DNA of 64,000 nt. It comes from Leptolyngbyaceae cyanobacterium (GTDB lineage Bacteria > Cyanobacteriota > Cyanobacteriia > Cyanobacteriales > Aerosakkonemataceae). Numbering within the stretch: the first letter of the stretch is position 1; each line of letters starts with the position of its first letter. The notes beneath the pieces are model-generated. The model did not search any database, was not told where the DNA came from, and saw only the letters and a program-made list of their open reading frames with translations. The position numbers and the translations under genes were made by a program. Positions 18,589 to 27,133 of the stretch are shown here, one piece after another. The stretch spans positions 302,674 through 366,673 of the forward strand of contig DATNQN010000029.1 of the NCBI GenBank assembly GCA_036703985.1. Direction: 5' to 3'.

Positions 18589-19986
18589 TTAACGGTGGAA
18601 GCGGCGCAGGATGAGGAAGGTTGACAGAGTGACGAAAGCACCTATGCCTAAACTGCCAAAAAAGACACCGACTGGGTGTTTAGCTAAAGGAGGTTGGGCA
18701 AGCATTACGGCTGAGGTTACTTGGCTGGTGGCGAGTCCGATACCTACGGCGGCGACGGTTTTGTTGAGGGTGCGATCGCTTGCAGTTTGGCGGATGTTGC
18801 TGGTTCCTTCTAGGGTACGAATTAGATTTTCTAGTAAGGTTAATCCGGTGCTGAGACTGGTATAATCGGCTTCTACTTGTCGCAAATAGCGTTCTTTGGC
18901 AAAATCACTAAATTCTATTAAAAAGCTTAAATCTTTTTGGGGGTTTGTATCTTTTTCTGTTAGTCGTTTTAGGCGTCGTTGATAATTTTCGATGTTAATA
19001 TCTAGGGTGCGGCTTTGGGCGTTTAATTTATCTAAATCTATGGCATATTGAGCAAGGGTATTGAAAGTATTATTTAGGGTTGTTTCTAATTGTTTTAAAT
19101 CGGGTTGGACGGGCTGAATTGTTTGATTAGAGGGAACGATCGCGCTGACAGAATTTTTAACTGAGAGATAATCGTTTTTCAGGGCATTTTTGGGTTTGTG
19201 GCTTTGGGCGTAAGACCAAATTATTTTATGGCGATAGCTGAATAGACGGATTAAATCTACATAAATACCTGCCATTGTTTGGCGGATGATATCGATTGGA
19301 ATGTGATGGGGAAATAGCCAGATTTGCAAATGTTCGCTTTCTTCTTTCAGGTTTTCCCAATTAGAAGGAAACTGCCACAGGTCAAATACGGTTGCATCTA
19401 AATAATTGCCTTTGCCCCAGAAATCGCGATGCCAATCCGGGTTTTTAGAAAGATGATTATAACATTCTTTGGCAATATTTTCAAGCTTTGCTTCATCTTG
19501 AATATCCTGGTCAATTTGTCCCCACATCAGCCAGGTTTGACCGATTTTTCCCCTCACATTTTCGCCGCCGATATGTTGCAAAATTGTTTGTTTTCGTTGG
19601 GTTAAAATGCCGATTTCTTGGGGCGTATCATTGAGGCTTTGTTTGCCGTCGGCGTAGTCACCAGAACAATCAACTTGCAGGGCGTAAGTATCGCCTAACT
19701 GGAGGGGATAATAATAACCATCGAGGGGAAGTTCAAAACTTTCTACTTGCTGATTTTCTAGCAGTTGGACGAAACTGGCTTCGGCTTTTTCCCTTTTCGC
19801 GAGTTGTCGGAAAAATGCTTCATCTAGGTATTTTCCCGAACTATTCAGTTTAGAATCGTTATAGACTTTGTACCAAAAATCCCAGCAATTTTGGTGGATG
19901 TTTTCTTCAGATTGACCTAAACCTTCTCGCAGGTCGTAGAGAAAGAGGTCAAGAGTCGGATAAATTAATTTAATCGGTTGATTCAT
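18589..19986 (-). CDS. Coiled-coil protein with two C-terminal TM helices, unknown
   Basis: A 465-residue protein I cannot assign. The first 270 residues are soluble and rich in Trp, Phe and Tyr (for example NCWDFWYKVYND, DWHRDFWGKG, LQIWLFPHHIPID). Residues about 300-400 are predicted coiled coil (LKQLETTLNNTFNTLAQYAIDLDKLNAQ onward, with heptad spacing). Two hydrophobic helices close the chain (about 414-433 and 440-459), ending in RRFHR. The layout, soluble head, coil and two-TM tail, is reminiscent of CorA-like channels or membrane effectors, but no GMN motif is present. It overlaps no gene; the TPR gene lies upstream on the same strand. Confidence 0.65.
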   Translation of the reverse strand: MNQPIKLIYPTLDLFLYDLREGLGQSEENIHQNCWDFWYKVYNDSKLNSSGKYLDEAFFRQLAKREKAEASFVQLLENQQVESFELPLDGYYYPLQLGDTYALQVDCSGDYADGKQSLNDTPQEIGILTQRKQTILQHIGGENVRGKIGQTWLMWGQIDQDIQDEAKLENIAKECYNHLSKNPDWHRDFWGKGNYLDATVFDLWQFPSNWENLKEESEHLQIWLFPHHIPIDIIRQTMAGIYVDLIRLFSYRHKIIWSYAQSHKPKNALKNDYLSVKNSVSAIVPSNQTIQPVQPDLKQLETTLNNTFNTLAQYAIDLDKLNAQSRTLDINIENYQRRLKRLTEKDTNPQKDLSFLIEFSDFAKERYLRQVEADYTSLSTGLTLLENLIRTLEGTSNIRQTASDRTLNKTVAAVGIGLATSQVTSAVMLAQPPLAKHPVGVFFGSLGIGAFVTLSTFLILRRFHR

Positions 19987-20139
19987 GGGTTATATTTTGT
20001 CGGATTGCATCGGTATTCGAGGGTGGGGCGGGTTTTGTTTATAGGTTGTTTGTGGAGTGATAAAGATTGTCTGCTAAACCCGCCCCTACAATGCCCCTAC
20101 AATTAGGAAAATCCACAACCGATGTCACCAGAATTGATA

Positions 20140-21783
20140 TTAAAGGATGGGGATTTCTGGTAGCAGATAATAAATTTCTTGGATTTCTTGTGCTGCTTCG
20201 GCTTTTGTCCAATAGAACTCAGAGGCAGCATTTTTTCGTTGGGTATAATGAGCTTTACCGATATATTGATGCAACATTCCCCAGCCTTCAGGGTGTGTTT
20301 CTTGGGGGCAATGTTTCAACCCTTCTTGATAACATAACAACGCCCCTTCATAGCCACCCTGATTTAAGGTGGGATTGGGTATCACGGCAGGAGATTGAGG
20401 AAATTGCATCTGTAAAATGACAGCAGCTTGGGGATTATATTCAGGTAAATTTTCTGCCGTAATACCTCGATAAATCCAGGCTTGATGATCGTCAGGTTGA
20501 ATCGCCAAAGCTTTGTCAAAAGATGCGATCGCTTCTTCAATTCGTCCTAAGTTATCTAATGCCAATCCCCGGTTAATCCAGGCACCTGGATAGTCAGATT
20601 GTATTCCTAAAGCTTTGTTATAAGATGCGATTGCTTCTTTTAATCTTCCTAAGTAAGATAGCGCAATTCCCCGGTTATTCCAGGCTTGGTAATAGTCAGG
20701 TTGAATCGCTAAAGCTTTGTCATAAGATGCGATCGCTTCTTCAATTCGTCCTAAGTTACGTAGCTCAATTCCCCGGTTATTCCAGGCTTTGTGTTTGTCA
20801 GGTTGAATCGCCAAAGCTTTTTCATAAGATGCGATCGCTTCTTCAAATCGTCCTAAGTTACCTAACGCAATTCCCCGGTTATACCAGGCTTTATAATCGT
20901 CAGGTTGAATCGCCAAAGCTTTGTCATAAGATGCGATCTCTTCTTCAATTCGTCCTAAGTTACGTAGCGCAATTCCCCGATTATACCAGGCTTGGTGTAA
21001 ATCAGGTTGAATCGCCAAAGCTTTTTCATAAGATGCGATCTCTTCTTCTAATTGTCCTAAGTCATCTAGCGCCACTCCCCGGTTATACCAGGCTTTATGT
21101 TTATCAGGTTGAATCGCCAAAGCTTTGTCAAAAGATGCGATCGCTTCTTCAAATCGTCCTAACTCACCTAGCTCCACTCCCAGCATATACCAGGCAATGT
21201 GAGCGTCAGGTTGAATCGCCAAAGCTTTGTCAAAAGATGCGATCGCACCCCAAAAATCCCCTTTCATCAATTGCTGATAACCTTGCTCAAACCATACCTC
21301 TGCATCATCTGTTGTAGCATCTGCCTCTATCACTTCACCCAAAGCAACATCATCTAATTGGGGTACTTGCGCCAGTAACCACTTACCAATTTCCCCCGCA
21401 ACTTTTCCCAATTCCTTACCGTAAACTTCACCCAGCAACACCATTCGCCGCGCCAACTCCTGATGCTGTTCCGGTGTCGCCTGCAAATTTTCCGCAAAGC
21501 GATGTAACCAAGCAATTAATTCCGCATCGTCAATGCTTTTTGCAATTAAAAAGCCAAGAACATTCCCCCGACTCCACCCTTGTTTCACCCCTTCCAGCAG
21601 TTCGCTAAATATTACTTCATATTCAATATCCGTCCGCTGGGGTTTACCTCCCTTCCCTCCTACGGGAGAGAAAGAATTTTGCTGAGTCCCCGTTGGCGCA
21701 GAGGTTTGGGGAGGAGTTCTGCTCGAAATCCCCAATAATCGCCGAAAAAACCTTTGTATCGACCGCCAAAACCGCCGCAGCAT
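20140..21783 (-). CDS. TPR repeat protein with basic N-terminus
   Basis: About 547 residues from the ATG at 21783 (MLRRFWRSIQRFF); an in-frame ATG at 21816 adds 11 residues and is less likely. The N-terminus is strongly basic and amphipathic, then a Pro/Thr linker. A helical domain follows at about 50-150 (EVIFSELLEGVKQGWSRGNVLGF) that I have seen only in cyanobacterial TPR proteins. Eight full 34-residue TPRs and one partial follow, with consensus AWYNRGIALxNLGRxEEAIASYDKALAIQPD in parts. A non-TPR tail of about 90 residues ends the protein. TPRs mediate protein-protein contacts; the partner could be the adjacent coiled-coil membrane protein. Confidence 0.8.
   Translation of the reverse strand: MLRRFWRSIQRFFRRLLGISSRTPPQTSAPTGTQQNSFSPVGGKGGKPQRTDIEYEVIFSELLEGVKQGWSRGNVLGFLIAKSIDDAELIAWLHRFAENLQATPEQHQELARRMVLLGEVYGKELGKVAGEIGKWLLAQVPQLDDVALGEVIEADATTDDAEVWFEQGYQQLMKGDFWGAIASFDKALAIQPDAHIAWYMLGVELGELGRFEEAIASFDKALAIQPDKHKAWYNRGVALDDLGQLEEEIASYEKALAIQPDLHQAWYNRGIALRNLGRIEEEIASYDKALAIQPDDYKAWYNRGIALGNLGRFEEAIASYEKALAIQPDKHKAWNNRGIELRNLGRIEEAIASYDKALAIQPDYYQAWNNRGIALSYLGRLKEAIASYNKALGIQSDYPGAWINRGLALDNLGRIEEAIASFDKALAIQPDDHQAWIYRGITAENLPEYNPQAAVILQMQFPQSPAVIPNPTLNQGGYEGALLCYQEGLKHCPQETHPEGWGMLHQYIGKAHYTQRKNAASEFYWTKAEAAQEIQEIYYLLPEIPIL
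20470..21245 (-). repeat. 102-bp tandem DNA repeat coding for TPRs
   Basis: The TPR-coding part repeats at 102-bp period with high nucleotide identity between copies, for example the shared plus-strand segments GGTTGAATCGCCAAAGCTTT and AAGATGCGATCGCTTCTTC in most copies. HIP1 (GCGATCGC) recurs in most copies at the same place. Such identity suggests recent unit duplication or conversion and possible copy-number variation between strains. Confidence 0.8.
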
Positions 21784-21926
21784 TGCTGGTATCCTTGCAC
21801 CGCACTTTATTGGCAATTGTAGCGAAATTCAGAAATGGCTAAGTTTCGATAAGTTAAAGCTTTTTAATAAATTGAAATGAAGATCGAAATGCGATCTACC
21901 TTTTAATTCTTATTCTAGTTATTCTC

Positions 21927-22535
21927 CTACCGTCTAGCTGGTCGAGAAGCAGTACACCCAGCAGCATTAAATTGTTGAGTAATTCTATTTTTAATTGCTG
22001 AAGGATAACCATTTAGTAGTTGAGGAATTGGTTTAAGAGGTTTTGGAACATGATAAGCACTAAGCATTGCTTCATTATCCTGAATGTATATTACCCCCAA
22101 GAAAGCTTTATCCCTAATAATTATTGAACCTGCGTCAGTGCGTATTTGGGAATTGGATACATAAGCTTGTGTAAAGTCTATATAATCAGGTTCATCCCAA
22201 TCAAGAGTAATGATACATAGACGATTTCTCACGTTAGAGGGGTAAATAACCATCACCGTTCCCCATGTTGTCCGTTCGCCAAGGAAAGGTGCTACAGTTG
22301 GATTAACTTGCGACCAATTCCTGATAAAAGAATTTAAAGTTTCTATCTCAGATTTACTACGTTTATCTGTGATTCCTACGCCTTCGAGTGACGCGATACT
22401 TTCAGGTAAAGTCGCACTCAATCTGCGTATTTCTGCTTCGGTTGGATATCGCTGATGCTGGGCAAATCCTGGTAAAGCTATAATAGATAAAACTGATAAG
22501 CAAGCTGCAACATAAAATCCGCTTTTTTCTGGCAT
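21927..22535 (-). CDS. Exported hypothetical protein
   Basis: 202 residues from the ATG at 22535; AGGAGAG lies 6 nt upstream of it, which settles this start over the one at 22565. The N-terminus MPEKSGFYVAACLSVLSIIA ending LPGFAQ is a signal peptide with an A-Q cleavage site. The mature chain has no recognised domain; two cysteines (in RNRLCIITL and AAGCTAS) may form a disulphide in the periplasm. It lies upstream of the TPR gene on the same strand with about 140 bp between, so joint expression is possible. Function unknown. Confidence 0.7.
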   Translation of the reverse strand: MPEKSGFYVAACLSVLSIIALPGFAQHQRYPTEAEIRRLSATLPESIASLEGVGITDKRSKSEIETLNSFIRNWSQVNPTVAPFLGERTTWGTVMVIYPSNVRNRLCIITLDWDEPDYIDFTQAYVSNSQIRTDAGSIIIRDKAFLGVIYIQDNEAMLSAYHVPKPLKPIPQLLNGYPSAIKNRITQQFNAAGCTASRPARR

Positions 22536-22775
22536 GAAAGTCTCTCCTAGTTTAAAAAAAATCATTTGTTTTATTTATTATTCTACCGTTTGGGTGTTGG
22601 AGAAGCCGTGCGGTATATAAGAATTATAAAGAAGTATCGATCGCCTTTTTATCACCCTTTATCCGTCTGTTAGTTTCATTAATGCAATTGGTAAAACATC
22701 GCTTTTTCATCTTAAATTAATCCTTATCAACTATAATATAAAAAACACAAATTAAGCCACCAAAAAATCAAAAAA

Positions 22776-23669
22776 TTGGCCTACGATAACACCTGCAAAT
22801 ACATCGCATCTCAAAATCCAGCCAGTTTCGTGCGTTGGTTATTACCAAATGAAGAATTCACCACAGTTGAACTACTCAAAACCGAATTACCTGCCGAACC
22901 AATTAGAGCCGATTCCTTAATTTTATTACGTTTCGGCAACACAATTCTACATCTAGAATTTGAAAAATTACCCTATTCAGACCCACCACTTCCAGAACGT
23001 ATGCTCAATTATTGGGTACGCCTGTACGGAAAGTATAGATGTAGGATAGAACAAGTAGCCATCTTCCTACAACGCATCAATTCCCCCCTAGTTTTCATCG
23101 ACAGATTTCAAGTCGGAGACACCGTACATCCCTATCGGATAATTCGGTTATGGGAAGAAGACCCCGCACCTTTTTTAGCCGAACCCGCCTTGCTACCACT
23201 AGCACCTTTAACTCGCAGTGACTCACCGCAAGAATTGTTAGTACAAGTAGCAGCAGAGGTAGAATTAATTCAAGACCCCGCACAGCGAAGAGAAATCTTA
23301 GCTTGTACCGCAGTAATGGCGGGTTTACTGCATAAACAAAATCTGATTCGTCAGTTATTTCGGGAGGATATTATGCAAGAATCTGTGGTTTACCAAGAAA
23401 TTCTGGAAAAAGGCGAACAACGAGGTTTGCAGCGAGGGTTACAGCAAGGTTTACAACAAGGTTTACAACAAGGTATAGAACAAGGACAAAAACAGCAAGC
23501 ACTTCTACAAACTTTGCGCTTGCTTAGGCGGCGGGTGGGAGAAGTTACACCTAGCACGGAAGAAATAATTCGCTCTTTATCGCTTTCTAAATTGGAGGAA
23601 TTGGCGGAAGCGTTGTTAGATTTTTCATCCCCAGCAGATTTAATGACTTGGTTGGATAATCTGAATTAG
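22776..23669 (+). CDS. Rpn family putative nuclease
   Basis: A 297-residue member of the Rpn/PD-(D/E)XK group (recombination-promoting nuclease or putative transposase). The frame starts at a TTG (MAYDNTCKYIAS), which matches the usual family start (FDxxCKxLxExxP). The core D and E residues are in IRADSLILL and ILHLEFE, with RMLNYWVRLY following. The middle has the LPLAPLT and REDIMQESVVYQEI features typical of cyanobacterial members. Near residue 216 a low-complexity run of GLQQG units precedes a C-terminal helical region with LRRRVGEVTPSTEEIIRSLS (DUF4351-like). E. coli Rpn proteins promote RecA-independent recombination. A strong terminator follows. Confidence 0.8.
   Translation: MAYDNTCKYIASQNPASFVRWLLPNEEFTTVELLKTELPAEPIRADSLILLRFGNTILHLEFEKLPYSDPPLPERMLNYWVRLYGKYRCRIEQVAIFLQRINSPLVFIDRFQVGDTVHPYRIIRLWEEDPAPFLAEPALLPLAPLTRSDSPQELLVQVAAEVELIQDPAQRREILACTAVMAGLLHKQNLIRQLFREDIMQESVVYQEILEKGEQRGLQRGLQQGLQQGLQQGIEQGQKQQALLQTLRLLRRRVGEVTPSTEEIIRSLSLSKLEELAEALLDFSSPADLMTWLDNLN
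23419..23500 (+). repeat. 12-bp tandem repeat inside the Rpn gene
   Basis: Units resembling GGTTTACAACAA repeat in frame and encode GLQQ-type tetrapeptides. Slippage here would change the linker length by four residues without shifting the frame. Confidence 0.65.
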
Positions 23670-23682
23670 GCGAAATCTTAGG

Positions 23683-23726
23683 AATTAACACCCCATTTAA
23701 CAGTTTATCTGGGGTGTTAATTTTTT
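23683..23726 (+). terminator. Factor-independent terminator after the Rpn gene
   Basis: AATTAACACCCCA at 23683-23695 pairs over 13 bp with TGGGGTGTTAATT at 23710-23722, and the run TTTTTT lies at 23721-23726. This is a textbook terminator 14 bp after the stop codon. Confidence 0.85.
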
Positions 23727-23783
23727 GCAAATTTTTAGTATGTTGGAAAAATTATCACCATCGTTAACCCTTTATTTCAACAA

Positions 23784-24200
23784 TTACTTAATAGTCAACT
23801 CAAACCTATATCTCGGACTACTTATTCGATAAGGCTGTCGAACGATTACCTTATAATCTCCCGTTGATTTAGCCTCAAAATAAATATTTTGCGGATCTTC
23901 ATAAGTTTCTCCATCAGGTTCTATGAAAATAAAACCGGAAAGTCCTTGATCTTCCACATTATCAACTCTTTCTCCTAGCCAAGTCACATCGGTAGTTATT
24001 TCTTGACCTCTATTGGCGCGGAAAATGTAAGTATCTCTTTTACCGAGAGGAACCGAACCGTTAATGGTAGTAGATGAACGTCCGCGTGCAAATTGAACGC
24101 GGCGAGTTATGCCGCTGGTTTGTGCTGCTACTGGTAGGAGGGAAGTGACGCTGGCAAGTGCAAAACCGGAGATAAAATAAAGTAGCGATCGCCTTTTCAT
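23784..24200 (-). CDS. Exported PPC-like beta-domain protein
   Basis: A 138-residue protein with a signal peptide (MKRRSLLYFISGFALASVTS, cleavage after VAAQ). The remaining 110 residues look like one beta-sandwich of the pre-peptidase C-terminal (PPC) kind: GKRDTYIFRANRGQEITTDV, then SGFIFIEPDGETYEDP, and TGDYKVIVRQP near the end. PPC domains usually accompany secreted proteases, but here it stands alone, possibly periplasmic or at the surface. A similar domain ends the S1C protease at 43836-44969. Exact role unknown. Confidence 0.65.
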   Translation of the reverse strand: MKRRSLLYFISGFALASVTSLLPVAAQTSGITRRVQFARGRSSTTINGSVPLGKRDTYIFRANRGQEITTDVTWLGERVDNVEDQGLSGFIFIEPDGETYEDPQNIYFEAKSTGDYKVIVRQPYRISSPRYRFELTIK

Positions 24201-24868
24201 TATGTTGCCTTAATTATTTAGTTCTAGTAGTTAAAATTACGGAGTTAATCTATTAGCTCATCACTAAGTATCTCATACGTACTCACTAGTAATATGAATA
24301 TTTGTAATATATGTGAAAGTGCTATGAATAAACCTCACCCGAACAGGTTACCCTACAAATAATTTTAGATTGCTGACAATATTTACTACAGCTTTAAAAA
24401 GAGCTTTAATTAAGATATAGCAATCCTAAATGAATTCGAACAACTAGACCCCTCCCAACCCTCACCTTACCAAGGGGAGGGCTAAGGTGGGGTTCACTAC
24501 TCAAGTATGATGGCTATATATGCTTCAAGATAACATTAATAACAATAGACTAATTAAACTTGACATACCAGGAATTAGCTGTGTTTTCTTCCTTAAAGCA
24601 TTTTTTTCCCGCTCCGAATCTTACAAAACTTAACCCACTGATTATAGATGCTCGGTAGTCGCTCTTTATACTATCAATTTAAAATTATATGTAAAAAATG
24701 ATACATAAAATGTCTGTATTACTCTATGCTAGGGGAATTTTTCATTTTACGCGGGTTGTCACCAAGGCTGGAATCCCAGATCTCGCTCAGGGGATTTCAT
24801 CTCGCACGGCATCTGTCTTAGGATAGAATCAGGCAATTAATTAGATTAGCGATGCAAGGTATTATCTC
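24201..24868. other. Gap: repeat element and weak small ORF only
   Basis: 670 bp between divergent genes. An imperfect hairpin at 24457-24494 (AACCCTCACCTTA against TAAGGTGGGGTT) around a G-rich loop resembles a dispersed cyanobacterial repeat. A 42-codon ORF at 24699-24827 is possible but has no support. The rest is AT-rich upstream sequence of the kinase gene. Confidence 0.45.
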
Positions 24869-25963
24869 ATGGAGCTAAAATCGCATCAGTTTATTTCTTA
24901 TTTTGAATCACCGCAAGCAGAGGAATTATGTCAGCTAGCTATTGTGGAAAGATTCGCTGAGAATGCAATAATTTTTGAAGAAGGAGAAATTCCAGATTAT
25001 TTGTATTTAGTTTTATCTGGTAAAGTAGAATTTAGAAAAAAGGTAGGTTGTGATAAATATCAAAGCATTGCTTTAGCAAAACAAAATGAGTTTTTTGGAG
25101 AATTTGGTGTAATTGACGGACAACCTCGTAGCGCACAAGCTATTGTTTGCGAGGAAGCTACTTTAGCTAAAATTCCCCGCGATATTCTCATAGAACTTTT
25201 GAATAATACAAAAGGTTCGGTTGTCCTTAAACTTCTTAATTATATCGTCAGGCATTTACGCGCTACTACCGCCCAATTCGTCAATCACATGATTCACCAA
25301 GAAAAAATGTCTTTATTGGGTGAAATGGTGAATACTATCATACATGATTTTAGAAGTCCGGTTACTAGTATTCATTTAGCAAGCGTGATGCTTAAAGAAG
25401 AGCACCCTACGGATGATGAAACAATTGAATGGTGCGATATCATTCAAGCGCAGGTGAAAAGAATGTTGGGTATGGCAGAAGAAGCTTTAGAATTTGCCAG
25501 TGGAAATGCTGTTTTTCAGTCACAAGCGGTTAACCTTTCTTCTTTAATGGCGAGATTTGAAAAGCTAAATCGCATTTATTTTCAAGAAACTAAAGTTGTA
25601 TTTACTTTTAATGTAGGAGACTTGGTAGTACAAGTTGATGAAAATAAATTGATGCGTGCTTTGCAAAATTTAGTAGGTAATGCAGTAGAGGCTTTTAATG
25701 GTTCTGGTGGCAGAATAGATATTTTAGCTTGGCCAAATGATAAATGGGCCGAAATTAAGATTTGCGATAATGGTCCCGGAATTCCAGAAGCAATTCGGGA
25801 ACGTTTATTCGAGCCATTTGTCACCTATGGGAAGCGAGGAGGGACTGGATTAGGAACTGCGATCGCAAAATCGATTATAGAAGCTCACAGTGGAGATATT
25901 TGTTTTGAATCCAAGTCTGGTGAAGGCACGACCTTTTTCATTCGCCTACCATTAAGTAGATAA
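24869..25963 (+). CDS. Soluble histidine kinase with cNMP-binding domain
   Basis: A 364-residue signalling kinase. Residues about 10-125 form a cyclic-nucleotide-binding fold (FEEGEIPDYLYLVLSGKVEF, FGEFGVIDGQPRSAQAI). The phosphoacceptor H159 lies in IIHDFRSPVTSI. The ATPase domain shows N box NLVGNAVEAF at 267-276, G1 DNGPGIP at 300-306, F box FEPFVT, and G2 GGTGLG at 324-329. There is no transmembrane segment, so it probably senses an intracellular ligand. The family PRSAxA phosphate-cassette is present (QPRSAQAI), so cAMP or cGMP binding is plausible. No response regulator is adjacent, so it is an orphan kinase. Confidence 0.88.
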   Translation: MELKSHQFISYFESPQAEELCQLAIVERFAENAIIFEEGEIPDYLYLVLSGKVEFRKKVGCDKYQSIALAKQNEFFGEFGVIDGQPRSAQAIVCEEATLAKIPRDILIELLNNTKGSVVLKLLNYIVRHLRATTAQFVNHMIHQEKMSLLGEMVNTIIHDFRSPVTSIHLASVMLKEEHPTDDETIEWCDIIQAQVKRMLGMAEEALEFASGNAVFQSQAVNLSSLMARFEKLNRIYFQETKVVFTFNVGDLVVQVDENKLMRALQNLVGNAVEAFNGSGGRIDILAWPNDKWAEIKICDNGPGIPEAIRERLFEPFVTYGKRGGTGLGTAIAKSIIEAHSGDICFESKSGEGTTFFIRLPLSR

Positions 25964-26060
25964 TCGCTATATGTTTCTCATACCCAGAAAGCGCAAGTAT
26001 GGTAAATTATTACGTTCGCTCGTTACTTAAAAAGATATCTAACCTAACCATAGAAATAAA

Positions 26061-26089
26061 TAAGAGTAGACAAATTTTGTCTACCCTTA
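26061..26089. terminator. Palindrome between convergent genes
   Basis: GTAGACAAA-T-TTTGTCTAC at 26066-26084, extended past one mismatch by TAAG/CTTA. It lies between the kinase gene and the convergent gene at 26121. It may terminate both, although no long T run follows. Confidence 0.5.
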
Positions 26090-26120
26090 GAACTGTGCAA
26101 TCACACTCTTAATAACTCTA

Positions 26121-26885
26121 TTACACGAGCCTGATGATTTTTCCGGTTTTTTTGGGTTGTTTATTTGGTTGAGACGGATCTTTCTTATCCTGTTTTGCTT
26201 CACCTTTAGATTTGACTTGCTTTTTAGCGCTAGGAGGTGGGTCTGGTTCTGGTGGCGACAGGTCTGCGACAAAAGTACCGTTATCGACAATTAAAATGTC
26301 TCCCTCTCGACTTACATCTAAATCCCAAAATTGACCTTCGACTTTTCCAGGCAAAAATCCATCTATAATTAAATTCAAAGGTTGATATTGAGATTGTTTC
26401 TCTTTTCCGGGCGGGATTTTATTGCGATGGATGCGGATGGTTAGTTTTCCTTGTTGCTCATCCTGTTTAATAATTAAACCGCGAATCGAAAAGTAGTTAT
26501 TGCTTTGCAATAGTTCTTCGATCGTTTTAGGCGCTTTCGGTTCTCTCAAATCTCGAATTTCTACCCAAAGTGGAGGTAGAGACTTCGTTTCGATCGCAGC
26601 TACTTCTTCCCGATCTGGCAAAAAGGGGATGATTTTTTCAAACCAAGATGCCACTTCTGTATGAGGGTAAACCGACCAAATTTTTTCACCTTGAATAATT
26701 TCTGGCTGTGTTTTTCCTATCATTCCCGCTTTAGCGACTAACTTAGCCGGGATTAAAATGCCATCATCAGTCAACAATACACCTTTCGTAACTTTTTTAA
26801 TAGTTGGAATAAAGCATCCGCGTACTTGTCCGACTGCGCGATACATTAAAGGAAACTGCGGTGGCATGAATACAGGATCGGTCAT
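26121..26885 (-). CDS. Conserved hypothetical cyanobacterial protein
   Basis: A 254-residue soluble protein with no signal peptide. The first 205 residues look folded (FPLMYRAVGQVRGCFIPTIKK, then GILIPAKLV, WSVYPHTE, YFSIRGLIIKQDEQQGKLTIRI). The last 45 residues are a Pro/Lys-rich disordered tail (PPEPDPPPSAKKQVKSKGEA) ending in KIIRLV. I do not recognise the family with confidence, although the layout resembles proteins conserved across filamentous cyanobacteria. The basic tail could contact nucleic acid or ribosomes, but this is speculation. It is divergent from cruP. Confidence 0.65.
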   Translation of the reverse strand: MTDPVFMPPQFPLMYRAVGQVRGCFIPTIKKVTKGVLLTDDGILIPAKLVAKAGMIGKTQPEIIQGEKIWSVYPHTEVASWFEKIIPFLPDREEVAAIETKSLPPLWVEIRDLREPKAPKTIEELLQSNNYFSIRGLIIKQDEQQGKLTIRIHRNKIPPGKEKQSQYQPLNLIIDGFLPGKVEGQFWDLDVSREGDILIVDNGTFVADLSPPEPDPPPSAKKQVKSKGEAKQDKKDPSQPNKQPKKTGKIIRLV

Positions 26886-27133
26886 GGAAGATACCTCTAG
26901 CTTTTTGAGTCGTCCGCATTACTCAAGTAGTCAAGTACATTTGGGAAATCGGGAAACGATCGCTATCTGAAAATAGAGCTTTTTTAAATCTCGCTACAGC
27001 GCTAGCTTACGGGAAAGCCTCAATTGCGGGCAATTATCATTGTAATTAAAGTACGCGATCGCTGAAATGAACGGGTTAATACATTACTATGACAGTTAAC
27101 AATAATTAGCAACTCCGATATCGATTAACTTTC

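Noticed and set aside
20625..21317. 230-codon plus-strand ORF with repeated residues
   Set aside because: It is antisense to the TPR repeats; the open frame is a by-product of repeating 102-bp units.
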